Shown: positions 10,101 through 18,444, numbered from the stretch's first letter. The stretch is DNA of 21,352 bases from JAVVSR01 sp964604875 (GCA_964604875.1 CAZSAC010000029.1:1-21352); one strand, 5' to 3'. Program-made: numbers and translations. Notes: a model not told the origin generated them from the letters alone.

Positions 10101-10199
10101 CAAAGCTGTGGACCTCAACCAACGCCGGAGCATATTATAAATCTCAAAAAACCTCTAAAATTTGAATTTGTCATATCGCCTATTATAAATAAAAAGTAA
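7194..10199 (+). CDS. lacZ: Beta-galactosidase, GH2 (LacZ type)
   Basis: The 1001-residue protein has full-length LacZ architecture. It has an N-terminal jelly-roll domain (about 50-220, with the VPSTWQRTGYENPNYLN motif), an Ig-like linker domain, and a TIM barrel with ROFN-type loop KGINQHESHPKTG. The acid/base motif is MWSLGNESGG (Glu448) and the nucleophile motif YFMSEYAHAMG (Glu518). A second Ig-like domain and a C-terminal Bgal-small domain (YGLGDRETFSDFS...MPQESGNRSMVRW) complete it. No signal peptide is present, so hydrolysis should be intracellular. It is the last gene of the glycan operon, 28 bases after the symporter, with an AAGGAG ribosome binding site. In this setting the substrate may be the Gal-beta-GlcNAc or Gal-beta-GalNAc core exposed after fucose and alpha-galactose removal rather than dietary lactose. 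Confidence 0.95.
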   Translation: MKYIFNQKNYNDFAVFEINKQKPRVYAIPYGDVDKLKTVDLVRERYESDRIIMLSGKWSFKYYPSCTQLPKEFDSDKEKTDIIDVPSTWQRTGYENPNYLNSRYQFPLNPPKIPDDMPVAVYVKKFSLDKTQGTYLINFLGVCACFDFFVNGEYVGYSEGSHNTAEFDISSYIKDGENEILLKVYKWCNGSYLECQDMFRENGIFRDVFIILETSSYLGDFGCTTKYLGEKNYSLIFDYTVKNPSSETKTSFWLFDKTGREALADTFSEGASKKEYNLQNVLEWSAEIPNQYMLIVEYVFNGVATYYRNFIGFKHIEIKGNIFYFNNQKVKFKGINQHESHPKTGFVVSAEFLENDIKLMKAFNINTVRLSHYVHEPIFLALCDKYGLYAVDEMDLEAHGIYSNPLKSDFGKISNNLAWKDQFLDRAKRMFYRDRNHACVIMWSLGNESGGYLCHDACYDFFKSVSDLPVHYEGAIHTKRFFYDVVAEFYPNVKHLEKIQNKTISEKRYLEKPYFMSEYAHAMGVGPGGLEGYMQYILNNDNFCGGCIWEFCDHIVDNPNAAHRFTYGGDYGEKKHDGNFCVDGMFFPDRSPSTGALNMREAYRPVRAKLVNGKIEIKNTNYFKDTSEYTFLWKLLKDGAEVSNGKIELNILPQGVQTLELPCQIPQEDADVFLQIKYENKDKSYIACDELCLKLASVQKKPYIKPQMKYRDDVIETEFIGGKLAISKKDGSLVSYVIGNDELINQKPLLKKKGLLPNMYRVPIDNDRFIKILWKSLGLLDATPRLISAKIENNEESSTVKTKYAINGKGRLATANIDMKIGGDGRLFFTAQLKKGWKLLKYSDITRFGMTLEANKMFSTVKYYGLGDRETFSDFSEHGKTGIYTKDVADMHEKYIMPQESGNRSMVRWAELCNDNGVGIRVEYVDKYLNINANHFSRYELSACKHADELREYDATILQIDGFMRGIGSQSCGPQPTPEHIINLKKPLKFEFVISPIINKK

Positions 10200-10286
10200 T
10201 AGTTCTTTTTTGAAAACTTGTTTAGTTGCAAAAGTTAAGCCATAAAAGCAAATTCGTAATCTGAAGATGCATTTTTAGCAGAAAGG

Positions 10287-10315
10287 TTGAAATAAAATTC
10301 AAATAATGCTAGACT
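10287..10315 (+). promoter_or_regulatory. Candidate sigma-70 promoter for the metF operon
   Basis: TTGAAA (10287-10292) and TAGACT (10310-10315) are separated by exactly 17 bases, giving 5/6 and 4/6 matches to the consensus boxes. The implied transcription start leaves only a short leader before the AAGGAAGAAG ribosome binding site and the metF ATG. The 136-base gap between lacZ and metF contains no riboswitch that I can recognise and no strong terminator hairpin. Confidence 0.45.
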
Positions 10316-10335
10316 AAAGAAAAAGGAAGAAGATT

Positions 10336-11208
10336 ATGAAGATTGGCGATTTATATAATAAGAAAAAACACTTGTTTTCTTTTGAAATTTTCCCGCCTAA
10401 GCAAAGTACGGGGTTTTCTGCGGTGAGCAAAGTTGTGGACGAGCTTTGCGACATTGCGCCTGATTTCATATCGGTTACCTACGGCGCGGGCGGTTCCGTA
10501 AAGAACAACCATACGGTGGAAATTTGTGATTTAGTAAAAAAGAAAAACAAGACCGAGCCCGTGGCGCACTTGACTTGCAACGGGGCGACAAAGGCGGAAA
10601 TAGACTGTCTTTTGGGGCAGTTGAAGGAATGCGGAGTCACAAACATATTGGCGCTTAGAGGGGATAAAAATCCGACGGTGACCTCGGACGGAGATTTTTG
10701 CTATGCGTCCGAGCTTATAGAATACATAAAATCAAAATACGGGGATAGCTTCAACGTTCTTGCGGCGTGTTATCCCGCGGGACACTCGGATAGCCCGACG
10801 CAAAAGGAAGACATAAAATTTCTTAAAAGAAAGGTTGAGGCGGGCGCGTCTCAGCTTATAACGCAAATGTTTTTCGATAATGAGGAGTTTTACCGTTTTC
10901 GTGATTTGATTGATGTAGCCGGCATTGAAACGCCAATAGAAGCTGGCATAATGCCTATCACCAATTCCCGACAAATTGAAAAGATAATCGCCTTATCCGG
11001 CGCAACGATACCGTCTCGACTGGCAAAGCTGATTTCACGCTATGGTCAAAACGACAAAGCGATGTTTGACGCGGGGATTGCTTACGCAATAGAGCAGATT
11101 GTTGAGCTTTTGTCCGCCGACATTAACGGGATACACCTATACACGATGAACAATCCTTTGGTTGCCACCAAAATCAATAACGCCATTTCAGGGCTTTTAC
11201 AACTTTGA
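10336..11208 (+). CDS. metF: 5,10-methylenetetrahydrofolate reductase
   Basis: The 290-residue protein matches the usual bacterial MetF length. Motifs are FSFEIFPPKQSTG at residues 14-26 (catalytic Glu and substrate-binding start), SVTYGAGGS (flavin/folate region), LALRGDKNP, the AACYPAGHSDSP turn and QMFFDNEEFYRFRD. It reduces 5,10-methylene-THF to 5-methyl-THF in the cytoplasm, the methyl donor used by the MetH encoded two genes downstream. The ATG follows a good AAGGAAG ribosome binding site. Its TGA stop (11206-11208) is embedded in the TTG start of the next gene, so the two are translationally coupled. Confidence 0.95.
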   Translation: MKIGDLYNKKKHLFSFEIFPPKQSTGFSAVSKVVDELCDIAPDFISVTYGAGGSVKNNHTVEICDLVKKKNKTEPVAHLTCNGATKAEIDCLLGQLKECGVTNILALRGDKNPTVTSDGDFCYASELIEYIKSKYGDSFNVLAACYPAGHSDSPTQKEDIKFLKRKVEAGASQLITQMFFDNEEFYRFRDLIDVAGIETPIEAGIMPITNSRQIEKIIALSGATIPSRLAKLISRYGQNDKAMFDAGIAYAIEQIVELLSADINGIHLYTMNNPLVATKINNAISGLLQL

Positions 11209-11867
11209 AAAATTTCGATTATGAAATTCCAATAGAACGCGTTGCTGGATATTTGGGGCAAAAAAGCTTAACGGCGGAGTTTGTTTCGCTGTATGAGCAA
11301 ACAAAAACCGAGGTTTTGGCAGAAGCTATGCCAAAACAATTTTGCGTGGTTTGTCAAGCCGAAAAGAAAGAAGGCTTTTATCATCTGGCGGATTTAGATA
11401 TAACGCTGAAAAGTCAAGAAGTAAATAGGTTTTTCAACTCTTGTGAAAAAATTGCCGCGCTTGCCGTCACAATCGGTGAAGTAATTGATAAAAAGATTGC
11501 TTTTTATCAGCGTACGGATATTTTAAAAAGCGCGTGTTTCGACGCTTGTTCAAGCGTTTTGGTCGAGATAGTTTCCGAACGCCTAAAGGAAGATTTAAGG
11601 GCGCAATATCCAAACTATTTTTTGACGATGTCGTATAGCGCGGGATACGGGGACTTAGGATTGGAGCTACAAAAAGAAATCATTGAAAAACTACAACTAG
11701 CAAAGCGTATCGGTATACGCACAAATAAGGAATGCTTGATGATTCCGCTAAAATCGATTACGGCTTTTGTGGGCTTATCAAAAGAAAAACAAATTTTGGG
11801 GGACACTTGCGTTGCTTGTCAAAACAAGGGAAAATGTTCAGTAGAGTGTAATAGGGTGAAAATATGA
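11205..11867 (+). CDS. Stand-alone methionine synthase reactivation-domain protein
   Basis: The 220-residue protein resembles the C-terminal AdoMet-binding activation domain of MetH as a separate polypeptide. It starts with the characteristic ..EVxRYLG-like segment (ERVAGYLGQKS). It carries SCEKIAALAVTIGEVIDKK, DACSSVLVEIVSERLKED, the AdoMet-binding-region sequence SYSAGYGDLGLELQ, and a C-terminal cysteine cluster (CVACQNKGKCSVEC) that could hold a metal. The likely role is reductive remethylation of inactive cob(II)alamin on MetH. The start is TTG at 11205, overlapping the metF stop as TTGA. No good Shine-Dalgarno precedes it, so initiation probably depends on coupling. Its stop overlaps the metH start as ATGA. 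Separate reactivation proteins beside a short MetH are known, for example in Thermotoga. Confidence 0.85.
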   Translation: MKNFDYEIPIERVAGYLGQKSLTAEFVSLYEQTKTEVLAEAMPKQFCVVCQAEKKEGFYHLADLDITLKSQEVNRFFNSCEKIAALAVTIGEVIDKKIAFYQRTDILKSACFDACSSVLVEIVSERLKEDLRAQYPNYFLTMSYSAGYGDLGLELQKEIIEKLQLAKRIGIRTNKECLMIPLKSITAFVGLSKEKQILGDTCVACQNKGKCSVECNRVKI

Positions 11868-14224
11868 TAAAAAGTTTTAAAGAATTGCTTAAACAAAAAA
11901 TCGTTGTGCTTGACGGAGCTATGGGCACAATGCTTATCGATTGCGGGCTTAAGGCAGGGGAAAAGCCCGAGATGCTCAACCTGCTTGAGCCACAGACGAT
12001 TATTGATATTCATACCAAATATTTGCAGGCAGGCGCGGACATAATTTATACAAATACCTTTGGCGCAAACTGTTTTAAGATGCAAAAATATCCCTATCAA
12101 AATGTCATAAAAGCAGGCATTAAGTGCGCAAAAACGGCAGTTAATCTGTCGAAAAAGGGACTTATAGCCTACGATATGGGCAGTATAGGAGAATTGGTGG
12201 AGCCTTTGGGGGAAGTCACTTTTGACCAAGCGTACGAGGCATTTGCAGAGCAAGTCAATTTGGCAAAGCGCGATGTGGATATATTTGTCATCGAAACCAT
12301 GAGCGACTTATATGAGCTTAAAGCCGCCGTGCTTGCCGTCAAGGAAAACTCAAATAAGCCGATATTGGTGACAATGTCGTTTGACGAAAGCGGACGGACT
12401 TTTACCGGCTGCCCGGTGGAGGCGATGGTCGCCACTATGGAAGGTTTGGGCGTGGACGCGCTCGGGTTAAACTGTTCTTTGGGTCCAAAAGAACAAAAAG
12501 GAGTTGTTGAGCGACTGCTTGAAGCGTCGTCGTTGCCGATTATCGTAAAGCCGAACGCAGGCTTGCCTATCATACAAAACGGGATTTCAAAATTTGACGT
12601 CGGGGCGGAGGAGTTTGCCGAGGCAATGGCGGATTTTGTAAAGCAAGGGGTTTCGATAGTAGGAGGCTGCTGCGGAACTACCGACCAATACATACGTCTT
12701 TTGGCGCAGGCGGTGGAAAACTTTAAACCCTTGCCGATTGCGTCAAAGCATAAGGTTTTTGTGGCAAGCGGTACAAGGTGCGTGGAGATAAATCGTCCCA
12801 AAATTATTGGAGAACGAATTAATCCCACGGGAAAACCGCAAATGAAAAAGGCTATCGCCGAAAAAAACATTGCATTTTTCCAAGAGCAAGCCATTCTACA
12901 AGCGCAGGCAGGCGCAGATATTTTGGACGTCAATATGGGCGTTCCCAACATAGACGAGGCGGAGATGATGACGCTTGCAATCAAGGCTATTCAGGCGGCG
13001 CAGGATTGTCCGTTGCAGATTGACAGCTCGGATATTGGCGCAGTGGAGGCGGGGCTGAGATATGTCAATGGTAAGGCTATCATCAATTCCATAAACGGCG
13101 ACACCGAGGTTATGAAGAAGATTTTCCCGCTGGCAAAAAAATACGGCGCGCTGGTGGTCGGGCTCACGATGGATAAGCGTGGTGTTCCGAAGTCGGCGGA
13201 GCAACGCGTAGAGATTGCAAGAAATATTATTTCTACTGCCAAAAAGTATGGCTTATCAGAAAAGGATTTGATTATCGACTGCCTGACGCTGACTGTCGGG
13301 GCGGAGCAGGAGCAGGCTCGGCAAACGCTTCTTGCGATGAGGGAAATCAAAAAGCGGTATAACGTCAAAACGGTTTTGGGTATTTCCAATATTTCCTTTG
13401 GGCTTCCCGCGCGACAAACGCTTAATGCAAATTTCCTTAGCTTGGCGCTGGCAAACGGGCTTGACCTTGCCATCGTAAACCCGAATATAGCCGATATAAA
13501 ACAAAGCTTTCTTGCCTACAATCTGCTGTTGGGCTTTGATAAGCAGGGAGAGGAGTATGTCAAGTATTTTAATGCGGTTGAAAGCAAAAAGGATTTTGCT
13601 GAAAAAACCGTTGAAAGCTTACGTCAATGTATCATATCAAACTTGAAGGCAGAAGCCGAGGAAAAAACAAAGGCTTTACTCAAAGAGCGTGACGGGTTGG
13701 ATATAATCGATACCGAGGTTATCCCCGCGCTGGATTATATAGGCGAGCAATATGAAAAGGGAATCCTGTTTTTACCCCAGCTTATAAGCGCGGCGGAAAT
13801 TGCAAAAAACGTATGCGATATTATAAAGGGTACGCTTTCTGCCGAGCGCGAGGTTTATAAGGCAAAAATAGTTTTGGCAACCGTCGAGGGCGACGTACAC
13901 GATATAGGAAAAAATATTGTAAAAACAGTTTTGCAAAACTATGGATATGAAATTGTGGATTTAGGGCGAGACGTTAAGGTTGAAAAGGTTGCGGACGCTG
14001 TAAAAACGCAAAAACCAAAGGTTTTGGGGCTTTCCGCGCTTATGACAACCACGGTTAAAAATATGCAAAAAACCATAGAAGAGGTCAGGAAAATTGATAA
14101 AAGCGTCTTAATCTGCGTCGGAGGCGCGGTCTTATCCGAGGAGGTTGCAAAAGAAATAGGCGCCGACGCCTACAGCCGAGACCCGCGTCAACTTATTAAA
14201 ATTTTACAAGATAAAGGTTTATAG
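11864..14224 (+). CDS. metH: Cobalamin-dependent methionine synthase lacking the activation domain
   Basis: The 786-residue protein has three of the four MetH modules. The N-terminal homocysteine S-methyltransferase barrel includes LDGAMGTML, with zinc ligands Cys204 in GLNCSLGP and Cys269/Cys270 in GGCCGTT. The pterin-binding barrel begins near residue 310 (IIGERINPTGKPQMKKAI; DVNMGVPNIDE). A four-helix cap and Rossmann B12-binding domain follow, with GDVHDIGKNIV (His679 as lower cobalt ligand) and LSALMTTT. The roughly 350-residue activation domain of E. coli-type MetH is absent; it is supplied by the preceding gene, whose stop overlaps this ATG. The enzyme moves the methyl of 5-methyl-THF, made by MetF, to homocysteine. 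Length matches the short form seen in anaerobes. Confidence 0.95.
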   Translation: MIKSFKELLKQKIVVLDGAMGTMLIDCGLKAGEKPEMLNLLEPQTIIDIHTKYLQAGADIIYTNTFGANCFKMQKYPYQNVIKAGIKCAKTAVNLSKKGLIAYDMGSIGELVEPLGEVTFDQAYEAFAEQVNLAKRDVDIFVIETMSDLYELKAAVLAVKENSNKPILVTMSFDESGRTFTGCPVEAMVATMEGLGVDALGLNCSLGPKEQKGVVERLLEASSLPIIVKPNAGLPIIQNGISKFDVGAEEFAEAMADFVKQGVSIVGGCCGTTDQYIRLLAQAVENFKPLPIASKHKVFVASGTRCVEINRPKIIGERINPTGKPQMKKAIAEKNIAFFQEQAILQAQAGADILDVNMGVPNIDEAEMMTLAIKAIQAAQDCPLQIDSSDIGAVEAGLRYVNGKAIINSINGDTEVMKKIFPLAKKYGALVVGLTMDKRGVPKSAEQRVEIARNIISTAKKYGLSEKDLIIDCLTLTVGAEQEQARQTLLAMREIKKRYNVKTVLGISNISFGLPARQTLNANFLSLALANGLDLAIVNPNIADIKQSFLAYNLLLGFDKQGEEYVKYFNAVESKKDFAEKTVESLRQCIISNLKAEAEEKTKALLKERDGLDIIDTEVIPALDYIGEQYEKGILFLPQLISAAEIAKNVCDIIKGTLSAEREVYKAKIVLATVEGDVHDIGKNIVKTVLQNYGYEIVDLGRDVKVEKVADAVKTQKPKVLGLSALMTTTVKNMQKTIEEVRKIDKSVLICVGGAVLSEEVAKEIGADAYSRDPRQLIKILQDKGL

Positions 14225-14257
14225 CAAAACGAAAGAGAAACGTTATTAAGGAGAAAT

Positions 14258-16801
14258 ATGCAAAAAGATGTTAACAGTTTTGGGCTAGACTCGCAACAGG
14301 TTTTAGACCGTATAGAAAAAGGGCTTGTAAACGGAGACCAAAACGTCCGCACTAAAACTGTCCGACAAATTTTAAAAACCAATGTTTTTACCTTTTTTAA
14401 CTTGTTATTTTTGATAATATCAGCAATTTTATGGTTTTTTATTCCCCAAAACTCCAATGGCTATATGCAGTTTACTTTTATGCTGTTGGTTATTTTCAAC
14501 ACGTCCATCGGGCTTATTCAAGAGCTTAAGGCAAAGCATACAATAGACAAGCTATCGTTGATTTCCGCGCCTCAGGCTACGGTTGTGAGAGACGGGAAAG
14601 AGCTTGTTATAAAGGTGTCTGAAATTGTTTTAGACGACGTAATGCTGTTAAAGGCGGGAGACCAAATCTGCGCTGACGCAGAAATTATTCAGGGCGAAAT
14701 AGGCGTTAATGAGGCGCAGGTTACGGGGGAATCTGACGTAATTAATAAGAACGAAAAATGCGAGGTTCTATCAGGTAGTTTTGTCATATCGGGTAGGGCG
14801 TACGCCGTGGTGAAGCATATTGGCGAAGATAATTATGCAATGAAAATCGTCAAAGGCGCAAAATACTTCAAAAAACCTGTTTCGGAAATTTTACGCGCGT
14901 TGAATAACGTTATTAAAGTTATGGCGATGCTTATCGTACCGCTGGGATTGCTTTTGTTCATCGTCAAGTTTTTTGTGCATACCACGCCGTTTGCGCCGTT
15001 GCCCGCGCCAAACTTTCTGCAAATTTTGGGGATACCCAATGTTGATAGACTCAGTCGAACGGTAATAAAAGTTTTGGCGACACTTTTGGGTATGATTCCC
15101 GCAGGGCTTTTGGCAATGGCGTCCACGGTTTTTTGTATCAGCGTAATAAGGTTGTCAAAATATAAAATCCTTGCGCAGGATATGTATTGCATTGAAACCT
15201 TGGCAAGGGTGGACGTACTGTGTTTAGACAAGACAGGCACCATCACAGAGGGCTCAATGCAGGTAAGCGGAGTTGATTGCGACGGCGATAAGGAAGGGTT
15301 TTTGAAAATTTTAGGGACGCTGGCAGGGGCGGTAAACGATACCAATGCAACGGCTTTGGCAATAAAAGAATATTTGAAAAGCAGTGAGATATATCCCGAG
15401 GTTGACGTTATAATACCGTTCAGTTCCGAACGGAAGTGGAGCGGAGCGGTTTTTGAAGGAAAAGGCTACGTTTTGGGGGCGGCAGAGTTTGTCTTATCTT
15501 CTATTCCCGACGACGTTCAAGCAAAAATTAATGAAATATCCAATAACGGTGAGAGAGTTTTAGTCTTGGCGGAAACAGGGTCGGAGCTATGCTCCGACAA
15601 CTTGCCCTTTGCTAAATATTTGGGGATAATTTGCATATCGGATAAAGTTCGGGCTGACGCCGAGGAAACTATGCGGTATTTTTTGAAGCAGGGAGTGGAT
15701 ATAAAAGTCATTTCGGGCGACAATCCGATAACCGTTAAATGCGTTGCCGAAAAGGCGGGGCTTTCCATAGGAGACGCGTTTATAGATATGTCAACGCTGT
15801 CTACCGATGAAGAAGTTTGCGCGGCGGCGGAAAAATATAAAGTGTTCGGCAGAGTAAAGCCTCAGCAAAAACTTTTGCTTATAAAAACGCTGAAAGCCAA
15901 CGGTCATACGGTTGCGATGACGGGCGACGGCGTAAACGACGTGCTTGCGCTAAAAGAAGCTGATTGTTCTATCGCGATGTCGTCGGGCTCGGACGCTGCC
16001 AAAAATGTGTCGTCAATGGTTTTGCTTGGCTCAAACTTTTCTGCGATGCCTCACGTTGTTGCAGAGGGCAGGCGGTCGATAAACAATTTGGAGAGAGTGG
16101 CGTCAATGTTTCTTTCCAAAACCATATATATGGTGTTGTTGGCGTTTATGTTTTTGTTTATTTCGGAGGAGTTGCCTTTTGAGCCCAGCGACCTCACAAT
16201 AATAAGCAGTCTTGCAATAGGGATTCCGTCGTTCCTGTTCGCGTTTGAGGCGGATAAAAACCGAATCGAGGGGAGATTTCTTAGAAAGGTTTTGGCAAAG
16301 GCGCTACCCGGCGGACTTGTGGTTGTGTTGGGCATCTTCGGTATAGTTGTATCCGGTTGGATTTATCCGTTTAATACCGTTCAACTAAAGGGAATGTATT
16401 TCTTTATTTCGGCGTATTCGGGATTTTTGTTTTTAGCAAGGCTGTCGTATCCTTTCAGCCCGCTTAGGGCAGGGACAACCGTGTCAATGATAGCTCTGTT
16501 TTGCCTTTGCTTTATAGTTCGATTTGATTGGTTAAATATCCCCAATTTGTTCGCCTTGCCCACCAAAGTTACTTTTCCGATGCTTTGGGCAATGATAATC
16601 GTCGCAACGATTATTACGCCGATATTTGCAGTCATAGTTACTCAATTAGAAAAGAAAACGCCTAAAATATTGCTTCAAATTTCCGAAAAAATGGAAGATG
16701 AAAACTATAACGTATCCGAGCCTTTTGATAAGGCAAAGGAAGGGATAAAAAAGCTCTTCAATGTTTCAGAAAACGAGAAGGAAGATAAAGACAAAAAGTA
16801 A
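14258..16801 (+). CDS. P-type cation ATPase, CtpE-like subfamily
   Basis: The 847-residue membrane ATPase has a full P-type core: actuator motif VTGES, phosphorylation site CLDKTGTITEG (Asp324), and hinge MTGDGVNDVLALKEADCSIAM. About ten membrane segments are predicted, four before the phosphorylation domain and six after. The downstream sequence SSGSDAAKNVSSMVLL followed by EGRRSINNLERVASMFLSKTIY is typical of the CtpE-like branch, linked to calcium transport in mycobacteria. TM4 reads GMIPAGLLAM, with Ala where classical Ca2+ pumps have the Glu of PEGL, so ion specificity is open. A charged cytoplasmic tail ends in DKDKK. A clean AAGGAG lies five bases before the ATG. It follows metH by 33 bases on the same strand and may be read through from that operon. 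It converges on the SulP gene with only ten bases between stops. Confidence 0.9.
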   Translation: MQKDVNSFGLDSQQVLDRIEKGLVNGDQNVRTKTVRQILKTNVFTFFNLLFLIISAILWFFIPQNSNGYMQFTFMLLVIFNTSIGLIQELKAKHTIDKLSLISAPQATVVRDGKELVIKVSEIVLDDVMLLKAGDQICADAEIIQGEIGVNEAQVTGESDVINKNEKCEVLSGSFVISGRAYAVVKHIGEDNYAMKIVKGAKYFKKPVSEILRALNNVIKVMAMLIVPLGLLLFIVKFFVHTTPFAPLPAPNFLQILGIPNVDRLSRTVIKVLATLLGMIPAGLLAMASTVFCISVIRLSKYKILAQDMYCIETLARVDVLCLDKTGTITEGSMQVSGVDCDGDKEGFLKILGTLAGAVNDTNATALAIKEYLKSSEIYPEVDVIIPFSSERKWSGAVFEGKGYVLGAAEFVLSSIPDDVQAKINEISNNGERVLVLAETGSELCSDNLPFAKYLGIICISDKVRADAEETMRYFLKQGVDIKVISGDNPITVKCVAEKAGLSIGDAFIDMSTLSTDEEVCAAAEKYKVFGRVKPQQKLLLIKTLKANGHTVAMTGDGVNDVLALKEADCSIAMSSGSDAAKNVSSMVLLGSNFSAMPHVVAEGRRSINNLERVASMFLSKTIYMVLLAFMFLFISEELPFEPSDLTIISSLAIGIPSFLFAFEADKNRIEGRFLRKVLAKALPGGLVVVLGIFGIVVSGWIYPFNTVQLKGMYFFISAYSGFLFLARLSYPFSPLRAGTTVSMIALFCLCFIVRFDWLNIPNLFALPTKVTFPMLWAMIIVATIITPIFAVIVTQLEKKTPKILLQISEKMEDENYNVSEPFDKAKEGIKKLFNVSENEKEDKDKK

Positions 16802-16811
16802 TATCTTTCAA

Positions 16812-18410
16812 CTACCATTTTTTAACTATATAAAAAAATGATTTCTTATATCTTTTTTTGATAACGTTGTTTGCGTTAAGAAGCGCTAGTCTACGGCCAT
16901 TTTTAGACAGCGATTTTGCGCATTTTGCCAGCTTTTCCACGCTTGTTGAGTCTATTCTTTTTATCTTGGAACAGTCGATAACAACGACGTCGTTTTCAAG
17001 AGCCTCATTTTCTATTTTAGAGATAATCCCGTTGATACTGTTAAAGGCGATGTCGTGCGTGGCGACAAAATATTTTATTTTGTCAGAGTTAAACTTTCGG
17101 CAGTTTGTAACTTCATCTGCCGAAACCTCCTCAAGCTTGCCGGGGTGCCGTAAGTTTGGCAACATAAGCAAAAACGATAAAACCAAACCGCCCAAAACAC
17201 CGTAGGTTAAATCAAAAAATACCGTTAAAATACACGATACCAACAAGATTGCAGTATCCCTTTTCGCAAAGGTTGAAAGTTTGGCAAACAAGGGAAAATT
17301 GCTCATATTAAACGCCACCATAATCAAAACCGCAGCAAGAGAAGTCAGCGGGATATATTTTAGAATCGGCATCAACGACACATACATAATCAGCAAAAAA
17401 ACTGCGTGAAACACGCCCGCAAAAGGGCTTTTCGCGTTATTGTTTATGTTTGCAGCCGTTCTTGCGATAGCGCCAGTTGCAGGTAAACCGCAAAAGAGGC
17501 TGGAGGCGATGTTGGCTACGCCTTGACCAACTAGTTCCTGATTGGAGTTATGTTTTGTATCCGTAATTCCGTCAGCGACTGTTGCGGATAGTAAGCTTTC
17601 AATAGCGCACAGAAAGGCTATTACGATTGTGGGCAGAATAAGCTTGGCATACTTTATATTTTCAATCCCCGAAAAACTGATGAAATCAAACTCCGCAGAA
17701 ATATTACCATATGTACTGCCGATTGTCGCAACGCCAAAACTTCTGCCACTTGCTTTTTCAATTAAAAGGTTCAACAACGTAGCGGCAATAATTGCAATAA
17801 ACGCCGAAGGGATTTTTTTGTTTATTTTACTCAATAAAATGATTGCTACAAGCGTAACTGCGCCAATAAGCACGGTAATCCAATTTATTGTTCCAAGGTT
17901 TAAAAATAAAGCGCCAAGCTTGGTTATAAAGCCATTTGCGCACGAGAAACTGCCGTTTGATACGGTTATGCCCAAAAAATTTTTAAGCTGACCAAGCATA
18001 AGCGTTATCCCGATGCCCGTTGTAAAGCCGATAATTATCGGAAACGGAATATGCTTTATTAGTCGCCCGGCCTTTAAAAAACCCATTAAAACAAGCAAAA
18101 CGCCCGCGCAAATGGTTGCAATTTGTAAGCCCAAAAATCCAATATCGGGATTATTTATGTACCCCACCAATATGACCGCAAAAGCCGCCGTAGGACCCCC
18201 TATTTGAAATCGGGAACCACCAAACGCAGAGATACAAAAGCCAGCCACAATGGCGGTCATAATGCCTTGCTGAATTGTTGCTCCGCTATCTAAGCCCAAA
18301 GCAATAGATAGAGGCAGCGCAATAATGGCAACCAAAAGACCCGCCATTAAATCATTTAACAAATCCTTTTTGTTGTAGCCCTTTAAGCTGTTTAACAGTT
18401 CCGGTTTCAT
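16812..18410 (-). CDS. SulP-family (SLC26) anion transporter with STAS domain
   Basis: The 532-residue membrane protein begins with the SulP N-terminus (DLMAGLLVAIIALPLSIALGLDSG), continues with FGGSRFQIGGPTAAFAVIL, and has about ten to twelve hydrophobic spans up to roughly residue 415. A C-terminal STAS domain (about 440-525) contains VVIDCSKIKRIDSTSVEKLAKCAK. Family members carry sulfate, bicarbonate or dicarboxylates, often as sodium symporters; substrate is not readable. The ATG at 18408-18410 is preceded on the minus strand by GAGGGAACGT, a good ribosome binding site. It has its own promoter upstream at 18496-18524. The gene converges tail to tail on the P-type ATPase. I see no strong terminator in the ten-base gap, so the two transcripts may overlap. 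Confidence 0.93.
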   Translation of the reverse strand: MKPELLNSLKGYNKKDLLNDLMAGLLVAIIALPLSIALGLDSGATIQQGIMTAIVAGFCISAFGGSRFQIGGPTAAFAVILVGYINNPDIGFLGLQIATICAGVLLVLMGFLKAGRLIKHIPFPIIIGFTTGIGITLMLGQLKNFLGITVSNGSFSCANGFITKLGALFLNLGTINWITVLIGAVTLVAIILLSKINKKIPSAFIAIIAATLLNLLIEKASGRSFGVATIGSTYGNISAEFDFISFSGIENIKYAKLILPTIVIAFLCAIESLLSATVADGITDTKHNSNQELVGQGVANIASSLFCGLPATGAIARTAANINNNAKSPFAGVFHAVFLLIMYVSLMPILKYIPLTSLAAVLIMVAFNMSNFPLFAKLSTFAKRDTAILLVSCILTVFFDLTYGVLGGLVLSFLLMLPNLRHPGKLEEVSADEVTNCRKFNSDKIKYFVATHDIAFNSINGIISKIENEALENDVVVIDCSKIKRIDSTSVEKLAKCAKSLSKNGRRLALLNANNVIKKRYKKSFFYIVKKW

Positions 18411-18444
18411 ACGTTCCCTCGCGATTTTTTAGCAAAAAATAAAA

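Noticed and set aside
10200..10335. Possible SAM or cobalamin riboswitch before the methionine operon
   Set aside because: The gap is only 136 bases, I found none of the conserved cores or stems of those riboswitches, and a plausible promoter lies too close to metF to leave room for one.
12169..12984. Long open frame of 271 codons on the minus strand inside metH
   Set aside because: It is fully antisense to a conserved coding region of metH, has no ribosome binding site, and its serine/proline-rich composition is that of a shadow frame.
16819..16841. AT-only inverted repeat at the SulP 3' end as a terminator between convergent genes
   Set aside because: The stem is only A-T pairs and lies within the SulP coding end, so it would be too weak to call.
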